Source: Saprospiraceae bacterium
GTDB taxonomy: Bacteria; Bacteroidota; Bacteroidia; Chitinophagales; Saprospiraceae
DNA: 64,000 nt
Assembly: GCA_016715465.1 (NCBI GenBank)
Contig: JADKAA010000029.1
Location: forward strand, 434,001-498,000
Direction of reading: 5' to 3'
Part shown: in pieces, positions 44,549-53,690 of the stretch
Numbering within the stretch: position 1 is the first letter of the stretch
Layout: the number at the start of each line of letters is the position of its first letter
Notes under the pieces: model-generated
Database searches by the model: none
Seen by the model: the letters and a program-made list of their open reading frames with translations, nothing else
What the model was told of the DNA's origin: nothing
Translations under genes and position numbers: made by a program

Positions 44549-45853
44549 TTAAATGCAATAGCTGATCATTAAGGCAAACTTCTTTTCAGGGTTATAAGTA
44601 TAACCTTCTGCCACCCTATATGGAGCTACACAATAGATCCCGGAACTTCCTTCTACTATGATGGCGTTGGCTTTTTGACGGGCATTGAGTTTTAAATCTG
44701 TAAAAAACTTTTTAACAGTTTTTGAATGACCTTCCATACCGGAAGGCATAAATTTATCACCTTGTCTTTTGGATCGAATGACCAAAGGGAAGGGATTTTC
44801 ATCAAAACTTAGCACCACATCATAGTCTTTGTCTTGAGTTTTCCTGTCGTCCGGATACCAAGAAAAGGAAAGGGTTATTTCATTAAACTCCAATGTTCCG
44901 GGGCCCCTTAAAAACATTTCGAAATCGGATGATTTTTCTTTTTCTTGAGGGTTTATAGAAATGAGTGTTCGCTCTTTCCGGGCAATGTATGTGTCATTGG
45001 CAACCCACCCGCCGGTATCGGCATCCAGTATATTGTCACATTGGGTTCTGTTAAATCCGAATACCTTTAAAACAAAAAAGAGGAGGACCTTGCTTTCAGG
45101 AATTTCCAGAACGGGCTCAAGCGGAATAACCCAGCCATGCCCGTGCGGCAGACAATATTTTCCGGTTTCAATTAAACGATGTAACAAAGCTGATGATTCC
45201 GCCATTTGCCTGGCACTGCGCTGAATCTGCCGAACCGCATCTGAATTAAGAACCTGCAATCCGGGTAGCACTGTGTTTCTGATGGCATTTCTCAAGTAAA
45301 TTGATTTTGAATTGCTCTCATCCTCTCGATAAGGCACGGAAAAAGATCTGGCGTAATCATAAATTTCTGACTTTTCAAACGTAAGCAGTGGCCTGAGGAT
45401 GTTTTCAGATCTCACTTTTAATCCGGAAAGGCCATTTATTCCCGATGCGCGTAAAAGGTTCATCAAAAAACCTTCCGCATCGTCATTTGCATGATGACCC
45501 GTGGCCACAAAATCAAAGTGATGATCATTACACAATTGGTTAAACCAATGGTACCTGAAATTTCTTGCCTGTTGCTGAAAATTACCCTTTGCTTTCAAAT
45601 CCAGGGGAAAAGTAACCCTATAAAACGGGATATCATGTTCGGTGGCAAAAAGGGTTACCATTTTTTCATCATCGTCACTTGCCTGTGCCCTCATACCATA
45701 GTTTACATGGGCAATGCCCACAGAAAATCCGGCTTTCATAAACAAGTCAACAAGTACCATAGAGTCTACCCCACCCGAAACCGCAATCAAAATGCGCTGC
45801 TTTTCAGGCGAAATATTTTCTTCTCTCATGAAACTGGCAAATCTGTCTAACAT
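44549..45853 (-). CDS. tilS: tRNA(Ile)-lysidine synthetase
   Basis: 434 residues. PP-loop ILIAVSGGVDSMVLVDLFMK at the N-terminus binds ATP; FVATGHHANDDAEGFLMNLL and GINGLSGLKVRSENILRPLL are the TilS signatures. The C-terminal domain (RQGDKFMPSGMEGHSKTVKK) supports tRNA binding. It modifies C34 of tRNA-Ile(CAU) to lysidine, essential for decoding AUA. It is convergent with pyrC (17-base gap) and divergent from the lipoprotein at 45889. Confidence 0.95.
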   Translation of the reverse strand: MLDRFASFMREENISPEKQRILIAVSGGVDSMVLVDLFMKAGFSVGIAHVNYGMRAQASDDDEKMVTLFATEHDIPFYRVTFPLDLKAKGNFQQQARNFRYHWFNQLCNDHHFDFVATGHHANDDAEGFLMNLLRASGINGLSGLKVRSENILRPLLTFEKSEIYDYARSFSVPYREDESNSKSIYLRNAIRNTVLPGLQVLNSDAVRQIQRSARQMAESSALLHRLIETGKYCLPHGHGWVIPLEPVLEIPESKVLLFFVLKVFGFNRTQCDNILDADTGGWVANDTYIARKERTLISINPQEKEKSSDFEMFLRGPGTLEFNEITLSFSWYPDDRKTQDKDYDVVLSFDENPFPLVIRSKRQGDKFMPSGMEGHSKTVKKFFTDLKLNARQKANAIIVEGSSGIYCVAPYRVAEGYTYNPEKKFALMISYCI

Positions 45854-45888
45854 CCCTATCTTTACGCCATAAAATTAATCAATTTACC

Positions 45889-46443
45889 ATGAGACTTTAT
45901 ATGTTAATGTTCTGTTCCCTAATTGTCATGCTTGTTTCTTGCAAAGAAAATGGCCCTACCGATAAAAAAACAGTCGCCAAAACTTCACAGGACACTACCC
46001 TCGTTTCTAAAAATACCAAAACGCCCGGGTCTTCTTTAATTGCACAATGGAACGTCCAGGCCAACAATATTTTAAAATTCAGAAAGGATAATAAGCCAAA
46101 CAATTATGCCATCATTGATGTGGGGGTATGGGAATATGAGGCCGCCTTTAAGGATGGTGCCATGTCCAAACCCGGTGAATATAGCGGTAAGTGGATTGAT
46201 TTTGACGAACACAACCGGTACGAGTATGGTGAATATGAACGTGTCCTTGGCAAAGGCAGATATCATTATGACAATGATACATATCTATTACTTTTAGTAA
46301 ACGATGAACCTACGGTAAAACCGGAAGAATATGAGTTAAAATTGGTAAATAACATTATGATCATGATGGGAAATCAAACATACCAAGACAATAACATGCA
46401 GGCCAAATTGGTCAAAATTCAGGAACGACCTAAAAAGAAATGA
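45889..46443 (+). CDS. Unknown lipoprotein
   Basis: 184 residues with lipobox MLVSC (MRLYMLMFCSLIVMLVSCKE). A Thr/Lys-rich linker follows, then a beta-rich domain with IIDVGVWEYEAAFKDGAMSK, SGKWIDFDEHNRYEYGEYER and YHYDNDTYLLLLVNDEP. This resembles lipocalin-type stress-response proteins in strand pattern only. No family recognised. It is 35 bases from the divergent tilS start. Confidence 0.6.
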   Translation: MRLYMLMFCSLIVMLVSCKENGPTDKKTVAKTSQDTTLVSKNTKTPGSSLIAQWNVQANNILKFRKDNKPNNYAIIDVGVWEYEAAFKDGAMSKPGEYSGKWIDFDEHNRYEYGEYERVLGKGRYHYDNDTYLLLLVNDEPTVKPEEYELKLVNNIMIMMGNQTYQDNNMQAKLVKIQERPKKK

Positions 46444-46570
46444 TTCTCAGATAACGTGAAGGATAATTTTTAGAGTCCTGACGGCTTACATGTCTAATTT
46501 GTCGTTAATTTGGCGGTCCGGACAAATGATTTAGTCAACTTTATTTAGCTTTACCAAAATTTTTAATCTA

Positions 46571-47994
46571 ATGAAAAGGATAATCCTATTTAGTTTGTGG
46601 ATAGCTCTTGGATTCAATACAGTCGCAGGACAGGTCATGAAATGTGGTGACAGGTTATACAACCTATATCTTGAATCCAAAATTCCTGACTTTCGAGACC
46701 GCACTTTCACCCCGGGGAACAAGAAGCAAACCGGTTTGAAATGATCTACAGGATCCCCGTTGTGGTACACATTGTGCATAATGTCAACAGTGAAAATCTT
46801 TCCGATGACGTTATCCGCAGTCAGATAGAAGTGCTAAATAAAGACTACCGTCGATTGAATGCCGACGCTACACAAACAAGGGACATATTTAAAGGTGTTG
46901 CGGGTGACGCACAAATTGAATTTTACCTGGCAGATACAGATCCAAACGGAGCACCTACGACTGGTATTACGCGGAAAAAGACAGACAAATCTTCATTTAT
47001 CAATTTCGACATTTTGCTGTTTTTCCAGGCAGCACTGGCTTGTGGAGTCGACTTTACTGACCCAGCCAGCATTGAAGAAAACATGGAATGCCTGGTGGCA
47101 TTTTTTGAAGAAAACGGGGTAAATTTTGAGGAAATTTTTGCCGGCATTGATGATGTAAAGTATTCCGATAAAGGTGGCACCGATCCATGGAATCAGAAAA
47201 AATACCTGAATATCTGGGTGTGCGACCTTGCGGTAGATGTACTCGGACAATCCACCCCTTTTCTTTTAGGATTTGCCTACCCACCTGTGGGGGCTCCCCT
47301 GTTTCCGCCTGAAGAATTGCCCGTAGATTATGAGAAAAACGACGGGGTGGTCATCCACTATCAGGCATTTGGTCTAAATAATCCTGCGGTGGGTGAATTG
47401 GCCGGACTTAACGACAAGGGCCGGACCTGTACCCATGAAATTGGCCATTATCTGGGCTTGCGGCATATTTGGGGTGACGGAGATTGTACAGTTGACGATG
47501 GCATAGCAGATACACCCAATGCCGCAGAAGCATCTCAAACCGATGATGCATCCTTGACATGTAACAGTTTTTTTACCAAAAACACATGTAATGATGCAAG
47601 TAATGACCTGCCTGATATGATTGAAAACTATATGGATTATTCAAACGAATCCTGCATGAACATCTTTACCCAGCAACAAATCAATATGATGCGTAGCATG
47701 CTGGAAGGACCCAGGGCTGAATTGATAGGACTTCAATCGTCAACTACAGAAACTGATTTTCTGGCTTATAAAGTGTTTCCTAACCCTGCAAGCGAGTCAA
47801 TAAATATTCTTTCCGCAGATAATCAGGTTTACACCTACGGTTTATACAATGTGCAGGGAAGCCTGTTGCAAAAGGGCAAGGCGAATGGAAAATACCAGAT
47901 AAATCTAGAGTCATACGTCAATGGCCTTTACCTGCTGCAAATTAACCAGGGAGGAAAAATAGAATCCCACAAAATTTTATTAAAGACCAACTAA
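46571..47994 (+). CDS. Secreted M43 (pappalysin-like) metalloprotease with T9SS sorting tail (frameshifted)
   Basis: About 474 residues when joined. The first frame holds the signal peptide (MKRIILFSLWIALGFNTVAG) and CGDRLYNLYLESKIPD, ending at 46744. The second, from 46741, carries IPVVVHIVHN, the zinc site CTHEIGHYLGLRHIWGDGDC (HExxHxxGxxH), DLPDMIENYMDYSNESC (Met-turn region) and a C-terminal domain starting FPNPASESINI and ending KILLKTN, the T9SS type A sorting pattern. A base missing from the short T run 46735-46737 rejoins KQTGFEMIYRIPVVVHIV. It would be exported by Sec, then by T9SS, and attached at the surface or released. The stop overlaps the next start (TAATG). Confidence 0.85.
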
Positions 47995-48278
47995 TGGATT
48001 GGAGTATTGTTTGGACCATACTTTACGGTGCCATTTGTGGTTATGCTGCCAGCCGTATTCTTGGAGGTGAAGGTTTTGGGTTCATTGGCAATATTGTAAT
48101 CGGCATACTGGGCGGGGTGATTGGTCGGTATTTTTTCCAAAAACTCAACATTCACATCCCTCCGGCAGCACTGCAAAATTTTATCGGTTCAGTGACCGGG
48201 GCAGTCATATTGATCATTGCGCTTGAATTCTTTAAGTCATTGTGGATGAAACCCTCTTCCGGAAGAAGAAAAAGATGA
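47994..48278 (+). CDS. GlsB/YeaQ/YmgE-family membrane protein
   Basis: 94 residues with three membrane helices (WSIVWTILYGAICGYAASRI, GFIGNIVIGILGGVIGRYFF, NFIGSVTGAVILIIALEFF) and glycine-rich turns typical of the transglycosylase-associated/GlsB family; a positive tail (GRRKR) ends it. It overlaps the stop of the M43 protease by one base. Role in envelope stress is presumed for the family, not shown. Confidence 0.85.
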   Translation: MDWSIVWTILYGAICGYAASRILGGEGFGFIGNIVIGILGGVIGRYFFQKLNIHIPPAALQNFIGSVTGAVILIIALEFFKSLWMKPSSGRRKR

Positions 48279-48340
48279 TGCGCAAGAAATTAAATGGCTT
48301 AATTAAACGTTTTGCTTATATAAAACAGCAATCCCAACAT

Positions 48341-48871
48341 ATGCGCAAACTGGTCATGTTCCTTTTCTTAGCCGTATCCTCAATTTTCTCTGGTATGGGG
48401 TGCTTTTCAGAAGACCGGGAATACATTGTACGCAAACTCAATTTAGCCTTTGATGTCCCCGCAGGACTCAATAGCATTGAATCCCATTATTTCAGAATTG
48501 ATGATGTCTATATGTTTCTGGATGAGACACTGGAAATTAATAAATTAGCAAAAGAAAGTGTCACAGAAATTACCGGCTCAAGTGCCATCCTCACCAGTCG
48601 TCAGGGAGGGGTTGATTTTTCCGACATTGATAGAATTTCTGTATTTGCGGTATCACAAACCGATAAGTCTTTACGGAAGGAAATGTTTTACCTCGAAAAT
48701 ATTCCAACCAGAAACCTGAATGAACTTAAACTTCTGACCGGGCTGTCCAATATTTCCAGTCTGATTGTTGAAAATAAACTGGACATTGAAGTTCGCATTC
48801 AATTTAGGACTTTTTCAACACAACCTATGCGACTTGATCTTGATTTTGGATATTTGATCTTTAAAAACTGA
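48341..48871 (+). CDS. Unknown lipoprotein
   Basis: 176 residues from ATG 48341 (MRKLVMFLFLAVSSIFSGMG, then Cys): lipobox GMGC. A longer in-frame start at 48242 overlaps the upstream gene and adds only charged residues, so I reject it. The mature part is beta-rich (VRKLNLAFDVPAGLNSIESH, FSDIDRISVFAVSQTDKS, LDIEVRIQFRTFSTQPMRLD). No recognised family. It ends two bases before the next gene. Confidence 0.6.
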   Translation: MRKLVMFLFLAVSSIFSGMGCFSEDREYIVRKLNLAFDVPAGLNSIESHYFRIDDVYMFLDETLEINKLAKESVTEITGSSAILTSRQGGVDFSDIDRISVFAVSQTDKSLRKEMFYLENIPTRNLNELKLLTGLSNISSLIVENKLDIEVRIQFRTFSTQPMRLDLDFGYLIFKN

Positions 48872-48873
48872 CC

Positions 48874-49176
48874 ATGAGCCATCAAAAACTATACATGGTT
48901 GAATTGACGGTGAATCATATTCAGGAAGAAGAATTTTTCAATCTCCTACCGGACCACAGAAATATGGTCCACAACCTTATTTACAAGGACATCATTGTAA
49001 ACTATACTGTCGCAGAAGACCGAAGTAAAGTATGGTCTATTTTCCGAGCAGAAAATGAAAGTGCCCTAGTCCAATACATCGAGAAATTGCCATTGACCAG
49101 GTATATGGACTACACCTACCATGAATTGATGTTCATGGAGTGGGCACCATTCAAAATGAATTTTTCCCTGAATTAA
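48874..49176 (+). CDS. Small dimeric alpha/beta-like protein, unknown
   Basis: 100 residues (MSHQKLYMVELTVNHIQEEE). Its pattern of beta-alpha-beta with an acidic helix (FFNLLPDHRNMVHNLIYKD) and WSIFRAENESALVQYIEKLP suggests a ferredoxin-like alpha/beta fold of the muconolactone-isomerase type. No catalytic signature can be picked out. Cytoplasmic. Two bases separate it from the upstream lipoprotein; it converges on tpiA with a 5-base gap. Confidence 0.6.
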   Translation: MSHQKLYMVELTVNHIQEEEFFNLLPDHRNMVHNLIYKDIIVNYTVAEDRSKVWSIFRAENESALVQYIEKLPLTRYMDYTYHELMFMEWAPFKMNFSLN

Positions 49177-49181
49177 TCAGG

Positions 49182-49934
49182 TTAAAAAGAATGAATAATT
49201 TGAATGAATTCTTCTGCGGATAAGGAAGCTCCGCCAACCAGTCCGCCATCTACATCCGACTGAGAGAATAATTCACGCGCATTGGTTGCTTTGACTGACC
49301 CCCCATATAAAATGGGAATTTTAGCTGCGGTATCATCGCCAAATTTAATTGCAATTGCTCTTCGAATGGCTTGATGCATTTCCTGCGCTTGTTCTGGTGA
49401 TGCTGTTTCACCGGTACCTATGGCCCAAATGGGTTCATAAGCTATTACCAGCTTTAAAACCTCTTCTGCGCTGAGTTGAAAAACGGAACCTTCCAGTTGC
49501 GCCTCTACAAAGGAATTGTGATTTCCGACCTTTCTGACTTCTATTGGTTCTCCACAACAATAAATAGGCGTCATACCCTCGCCAAGTACAGCTTTGATTT
49601 TTTTTAGAATTAAATCTTCCGTTTCCCCAAAATATTGTCTGCGCTCTGAATGGCCTAAAATTACATGCATTACACCTACAGACCTGATCATGGAGGCAGA
49701 AATCTCACCGGTAAATGCGCCTGATTTTTCAAAGTAACAATTTTGAGCGGCCACATCTATTCTGTTGTTTTTATGACTTATTTCCTGCACCTCGGCTAAA
49801 TACAATGATGGAACACCCAGCACTACCTGCACATTATCAGGAAACTGCGTGATGGCTATGGCCTCAGCCAGCTCACAAGCTTCATCGAAAGTTTTGTACA
49901 TCTTCCAGTTTCCGGCCGCAATTTTTGGTCTCAT
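49182..49934 (-). CDS. tpiA: Triosephosphate isomerase
   Basis: 250 residues. Catalytic residues are all seen: Lys11 in AGNWKM, His95 in VILGHSERRQYFGE and Glu167 in AYEPIWAIGTGETASPEQAQ. Phosphate loops are GGSVKATNA and GGLVGGASL. Interconverts dihydroxyacetone phosphate and glyceraldehyde-3-phosphate. A TATCTTTG -7 box is 16 bases ahead of the ATG. Confidence 0.97.
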   Translation of the reverse strand: MRPKIAAGNWKMYKTFDEACELAEAIAITQFPDNVQVVLGVPSLYLAEVQEISHKNNRIDVAAQNCYFEKSGAFTGEISASMIRSVGVMHVILGHSERRQYFGETEDLILKKIKAVLGEGMTPIYCCGEPIEVRKVGNHNSFVEAQLEGSVFQLSAEEVLKLVIAYEPIWAIGTGETASPEQAQEMHQAIRRAIAIKFGDDTAAKIPILYGGSVKATNARELFSQSDVDGGLVGGASLSAEEFIQIIHSF

Positions 49935-49950
49935 AAAATTATAATTTGCA

Positions 49951-49958
49951 CAAAGATA
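49951..49958 (-). promoter_or_regulatory. -7 box for tpiA
   Basis: TATCTTTG on the minus strand matches TAnnTTTG and ends 16 bases before the tpiA start. A CAAA on the plus strand is 29 bases further away, too far to serve as the -33 element. Confidence 0.4.
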
Positions 49959-50118
49959 CGCAATTCGATCTTTTTCCAGCTTTAAGTCAAAGGGCTCGTC
50001 ATATAAATGCCATACCGGCTATTCAATATAAAATCTCAACATGCATAAAGGCCTAAAATAAGAATATTAGGAAATTTATTTCACCTTACATATGCCTTAA
50101 AAACACAAAGGAAAGGGT

Positions 50119-50126
50119 TAACTTTG
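50119..50126 (+). promoter_or_regulatory. -7 box for ppk1
   Basis: TAACTTTG matches TAnnTTTG and ends 21 bases before the ppk1 ATG. No TTTG at -33; the AT-rich stretch before it may compensate. Confidence 0.4.
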
Positions 50127-50147
50127 CATTTTAGGAATTAGCAGATA

Positions 50148-52283
50148 ATGAACGATTTGTACACACACAGAGATATCAGTTGGCTTGATTTTAATTACAG
50201 GGTTCTTCAGGAAGCAAAGGATAAAAATGTACCCCTTTTTGAACGCATCAAGTTTTTGGCCATATATTCCAGCAACCTCGACGAATATTTCAGGGTAAGG
50301 GTTGCCAACCACCGAAGCCTGGTGAGGGCGGGTAAAAGTGCTCAAAAAGAACTTGATTATGAGGCGTCTGAAATACTTGAAGCCATTCTGCACATCGTCA
50401 ATGAACAGCAGCTCGAATTTTCAAGAATCTTTGAACGTGAAATCATTCCTGACCTCAAAAGAAATAATATTTTCATTCTTCGACGCGATAAACTCAGCAA
50501 AGACCAAATTCATAATATTGAAAATTACTTCAAAGACTTTATGCTGCCATACGCCCAGCCTGTATTGCTGGTCGGTAATAAAGTAAAACCCTTTTTAAAT
50601 AACAACGCACTTTATCTGGCACTGCATCTGCGCGATCGGGAAAATCACCAAACCCACTATGCCATTGTGAAAGTTCCTTCGGATCACCTGCCCAGATTTT
50701 TGGAATTGCCAAATAAATCTAGAGAAAAACATGAGCTTCTCATCCTTGGTGATGTGGTTAGACATAATATCTCACTGATTTTTCCAGGCTATGACATTCT
50801 GGATTCATATTCCATTAAACTTACCAGAGATGCGGAATTATATATAGACGACGAATTTTCCGGCAACCTGCTAGACAAGATTAAAAAATCGCTCAACCAG
50901 AGAAACATCGGACAGGCATCCAGATTGGTATATGACCGCACGATGCCCAAACATATGCTTGACTTCCTGATGTCGGTATTTGATCTGTCCAGTTATGACC
51001 TGCTGCCAGAGGGTCGCTATCATAACAACGCTGACTTTTTTAAATTCCCTACCTATGAGATGCAACACCTCAAAGATCCGGTTCTGCCGCCACTGCCGGT
51101 TCCGCAACTGGAGGAGGCAGATAACATCTTTGACGTCATTGCAAAAAAAGATTATTTTATCCACGTGCCATACCACAGGTATGAAGCCGTGATCAAATTT
51201 TTTGAAGATGCAGCTGTCGACCCCAATGTCACCCATATTAAGGTTATTCAGTACCGGGTTGCTAAGGTGAGCAGGATTATGGATGCTCTGCGAAAGGCGG
51301 TAGTTAATGGAAAACAAGTTTCCACGTTTATTGAAGTTAAAGCCAGATTTGATGAAGAAACAAATTTGATGTGGGGAGAAAAATTATCGTTGGGTGGTGT
51401 GAATGTGTATTACTCGATGCCAGGATACAAGGTTCATTCCAAAATGGCAATTGTACGGCGCATTGAAAAAGGAACTCCGAAAATTTATGCTTATTGCAGT
51501 ACGGGTAACTTCCATGAAAATACGGCCAAATTGTATTCCGATGTGGGCCTATTTACGGCAGATGTCCGCATTACTTCTGAAGCCACGAGGGTATTTTCTT
51601 TTCTTGAAACGAAAAAAAGGCCTGAGAATGAATTTGAACATTTGGGCGTGGGACTTTTTAACCTCAAGGAAAAGTTTGTTTCTCTGGTGAGACAGGAAAT
51701 ACAAAACGCCAGGTTAGGAAAAAAAGCCAGGATGATCCTTAAAATGAATAATCTGGAACAAAAAGACATGATCGATTTGCTCTACGAGGCCAATGATGCC
51801 GGGGTGGAAACCAACCTCATCATTCGAAGTGTATGTTCCATAGTCACCGGCAAAAAGGGTTTAAGTGAAAATATCCATGCGATTTCCATTGTGGATCGAT
51901 TTTTAGAACATTCAAGAATCTTCTATTTTTATAACGACGGGCAGGAAGACATTTTCATCTCTTCGGCTGACTGGATGGAACGGAACCTGCATTTCAGGGT
52001 AGAGACCCTGATACCCATCTATGACCCAAAAATAAAAGAGATTTTTAAAACTATACTACAGATTCAATTGCATGACAACGTCAAGTCCAGATCACTTGAT
52101 TTTGAAAAAATAAACACCTATGTTACTTCCAATAACGATCTTGCGGTCAGGTCTCAGATTGAAACTTATTATTATGTCAAAAGAGTGACAGAACAACAAG
52201 ATGATCCAAATGCAACCAAGCCTGAAAAGGCAGCTGGCAAAGTCATTACCAAAAAAGTAAAAACTAAAAATAGTAAATCCTGA
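50148..52283 (+). CDS. ppk1: Polyphosphate kinase 1
   Basis: 711 residues. All PPK1 domains are visible: the N-terminal helical head (HRDISWLDFNYRVLQEAKD, AIYSSNLDEYFRVRVANHRS), the phospholipase-D-like catalytic domain with YRVAKVSRIMDALRKAVVNG, the phosphoacceptor His at about 430 in GYKVHSKMAIVRR, and CSTGNFHENTAKLYSDVGLF. The second catalytic region is SADWMERNLHFRVETLIPI. It reversibly builds inorganic polyphosphate from ATP, relevant to phosphate storage in wastewater-type habitats. purB starts two bases after the stop. Confidence 0.96.
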   Translation: MNDLYTHRDISWLDFNYRVLQEAKDKNVPLFERIKFLAIYSSNLDEYFRVRVANHRSLVRAGKSAQKELDYEASEILEAILHIVNEQQLEFSRIFEREIIPDLKRNNIFILRRDKLSKDQIHNIENYFKDFMLPYAQPVLLVGNKVKPFLNNNALYLALHLRDRENHQTHYAIVKVPSDHLPRFLELPNKSREKHELLILGDVVRHNISLIFPGYDILDSYSIKLTRDAELYIDDEFSGNLLDKIKKSLNQRNIGQASRLVYDRTMPKHMLDFLMSVFDLSSYDLLPEGRYHNNADFFKFPTYEMQHLKDPVLPPLPVPQLEEADNIFDVIAKKDYFIHVPYHRYEAVIKFFEDAAVDPNVTHIKVIQYRVAKVSRIMDALRKAVVNGKQVSTFIEVKARFDEETNLMWGEKLSLGGVNVYYSMPGYKVHSKMAIVRRIEKGTPKIYAYCSTGNFHENTAKLYSDVGLFTADVRITSEATRVFSFLETKKRPENEFEHLGVGLFNLKEKFVSLVRQEIQNARLGKKARMILKMNNLEQKDMIDLLYEANDAGVETNLIIRSVCSIVTGKKGLSENIHAISIVDRFLEHSRIFYFYNDGQEDIFISSADWMERNLHFRVETLIPIYDPKIKEIFKTILQIQLHDNVKSRSLDFEKINTYVTSNNDLAVRSQIETYYYVKRVTEQQDDPNATKPEKAAGKVITKKVKTKNSKS

Positions 52284-52284
52284 T

Positions 52285-53616
52285 ATGTTAAAAGCCATTA
52301 GTCCTGTTGACGGAAGGTATGCAGAAAAAACCATTGACCTCCAGCAATACTTCTCAGAGTACGCCCTCATAAGATACAGGGTATTCATCGAAATTGAATA
52401 CCTTAAGGCACTCGCAGCAACTGGAATTCCACAGCTTGAAAACTTGCGCCTCATTACGGTTGAACTGGATAATATCATATCTCAATTTGGAGATAAGGAT
52501 GCACTGGCCATTAAAGAAATTGAAAAAACCACGAATCATGATGTCAAGGCTGTAGAATATTTTATCCGGGAATCATTGACAGAGAAAGGACTTTCTTCCT
52601 CATTGGAGTTTATTCATTTTGGTCTTACTTCCCAGGATATTAACAATACTGCATTTCCACTTATGATGAAGGAGGCCATGCAACATGTGATGGAACCTGC
52701 AATGGCAAAAACCATCGTTGCCATTTCCGAGCTCGCAGATAAATATCCTAACATCCCTATGCTGGCCCACACACACGGCCAGCCAGCCAGCCCAACTTCT
52801 TTTAAAAAGGAAATGTACGTTTTCCTGGAAAGGCTCGAAGTCCAAATATCACAGCTCAAAAGCATAGAATATAAAGCCAAATTTGGCGGTGCTACCGGAA
52901 ATTTTAATGCACATAAACTTACATTTCCCGGAACAGACTGGAAAAAATTCAGCGACAACTTTGTTGCGGGCCTCGGATTGGAACGACAGCAATACACTAC
53001 ACAAATTTCCCACTATGATGGAGAAGCTGCATTATTCCACAACCTCATGCGGATAAATACCATACTTGTGGATTTCTGCAGAGACATCTGGACCTACATT
53101 AGCATGGATTATCTCAGTCAGAAAGCAATCGCAAATGAGGTAGGGTCTTCAGCTATGCCTCATAAAGTAAATCCCATTGATTTCGAGAACGCTGAAGGTA
53201 ACCTATTGTTTGCAAATGCCGTCCTTGGTTTTTTAGCAGATAAGCTACCCGTATCAAGATTACAGCGCGATCTTACAGATAGCACAGTCATGCGCAATGT
53301 GGGTGTGCCCATGGCTCATATCCTTATTTCCCTCAAATCCATCGTCAAAGGACTATCCAAACTCAGCCTCAACCAAGTCAAAATCCAAAAAGACCTTGAC
53401 GCCAATTTTGCCGTAATTGCAGAGGGCATACAAAGTATTCTTCGCAGAGAAGGTGTAGATCATCCGTATGAGTTGCTGAAAAAATTCACCCGCGGCAATG
53501 CACACATAACCCAGAATAGTTTTATATCATTCATAGATTCTTTACCAGTAAGTGAGGAAGTGAAAAATGAATTAAAGGTCCTTACCCCATCAACTTACAC
53601 TGGATACATTTTATAA
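52285..53616 (+). CDS. purB: Adenylosuccinate lyase
   Basis: 443 residues. Fumarase/aspartase-superfamily signature loop is GSSAMPHKVNPIDFENAEGN; other conserved parts are MLAHTHGQPASPTSFKKEMY, TSQDINNTAFPLMM and GATGNFNAHKLTFPGTDWKK. It acts twice in purine synthesis, releasing fumarate from SAICAR and adenylosuccinate. It starts two bases after ppk1, so the two form an operon, closed by a hairpin terminator. Confidence 0.96.
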   Translation: MLKAISPVDGRYAEKTIDLQQYFSEYALIRYRVFIEIEYLKALAATGIPQLENLRLITVELDNIISQFGDKDALAIKEIEKTTNHDVKAVEYFIRESLTEKGLSSSLEFIHFGLTSQDINNTAFPLMMKEAMQHVMEPAMAKTIVAISELADKYPNIPMLAHTHGQPASPTSFKKEMYVFLERLEVQISQLKSIEYKAKFGGATGNFNAHKLTFPGTDWKKFSDNFVAGLGLERQQYTTQISHYDGEAALFHNLMRINTILVDFCRDIWTYISMDYLSQKAIANEVGSSAMPHKVNPIDFENAEGNLLFANAVLGFLADKLPVSRLQRDLTDSTVMRNVGVPMAHILISLKSIVKGLSKLSLNQVKIQKDLDANFAVIAEGIQSILRREGVDHPYELLKKFTRGNAHITQNSFISFIDSLPVSEEVKNELKVLTPSTYTGYIL

Positions 53617-53656
53617 AAAAAATAGCCTGATTCATAACCAGGCTATTTTCCTTTTT
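53617..53656 (+). terminator. Bidirectional intrinsic terminator after purB
   Basis: AAATAGCCTG (53620-53629), a 9-base loop and CAGGCTATTT (53639-53648) form a perfect 10-bp stem with A-runs on the left and a T-rich TTCCTTTTT tail on the right. It serves ppk1-purB on the plus strand and, since the A-run becomes T on the other strand, the convergent M16 operon on the minus strand. Confidence 0.85.
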
Positions 53657-53690
53657 GGAACAAATATTAAGTCCGAAATAGATTCAAATT

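Noticed and set aside
46741..47994. M43 protease as a leaderless gene starting at 46741
   Set aside because: The frame immediately upstream encodes a clean signal peptide that joins after a one-base correction in a T run.
48242..48340. 33-residue N-terminal extension of the lipoprotein at 48341
   Set aside because: It overlaps the previous gene and lacks hydrophobic signal; the later ATG gives a clear lipobox.
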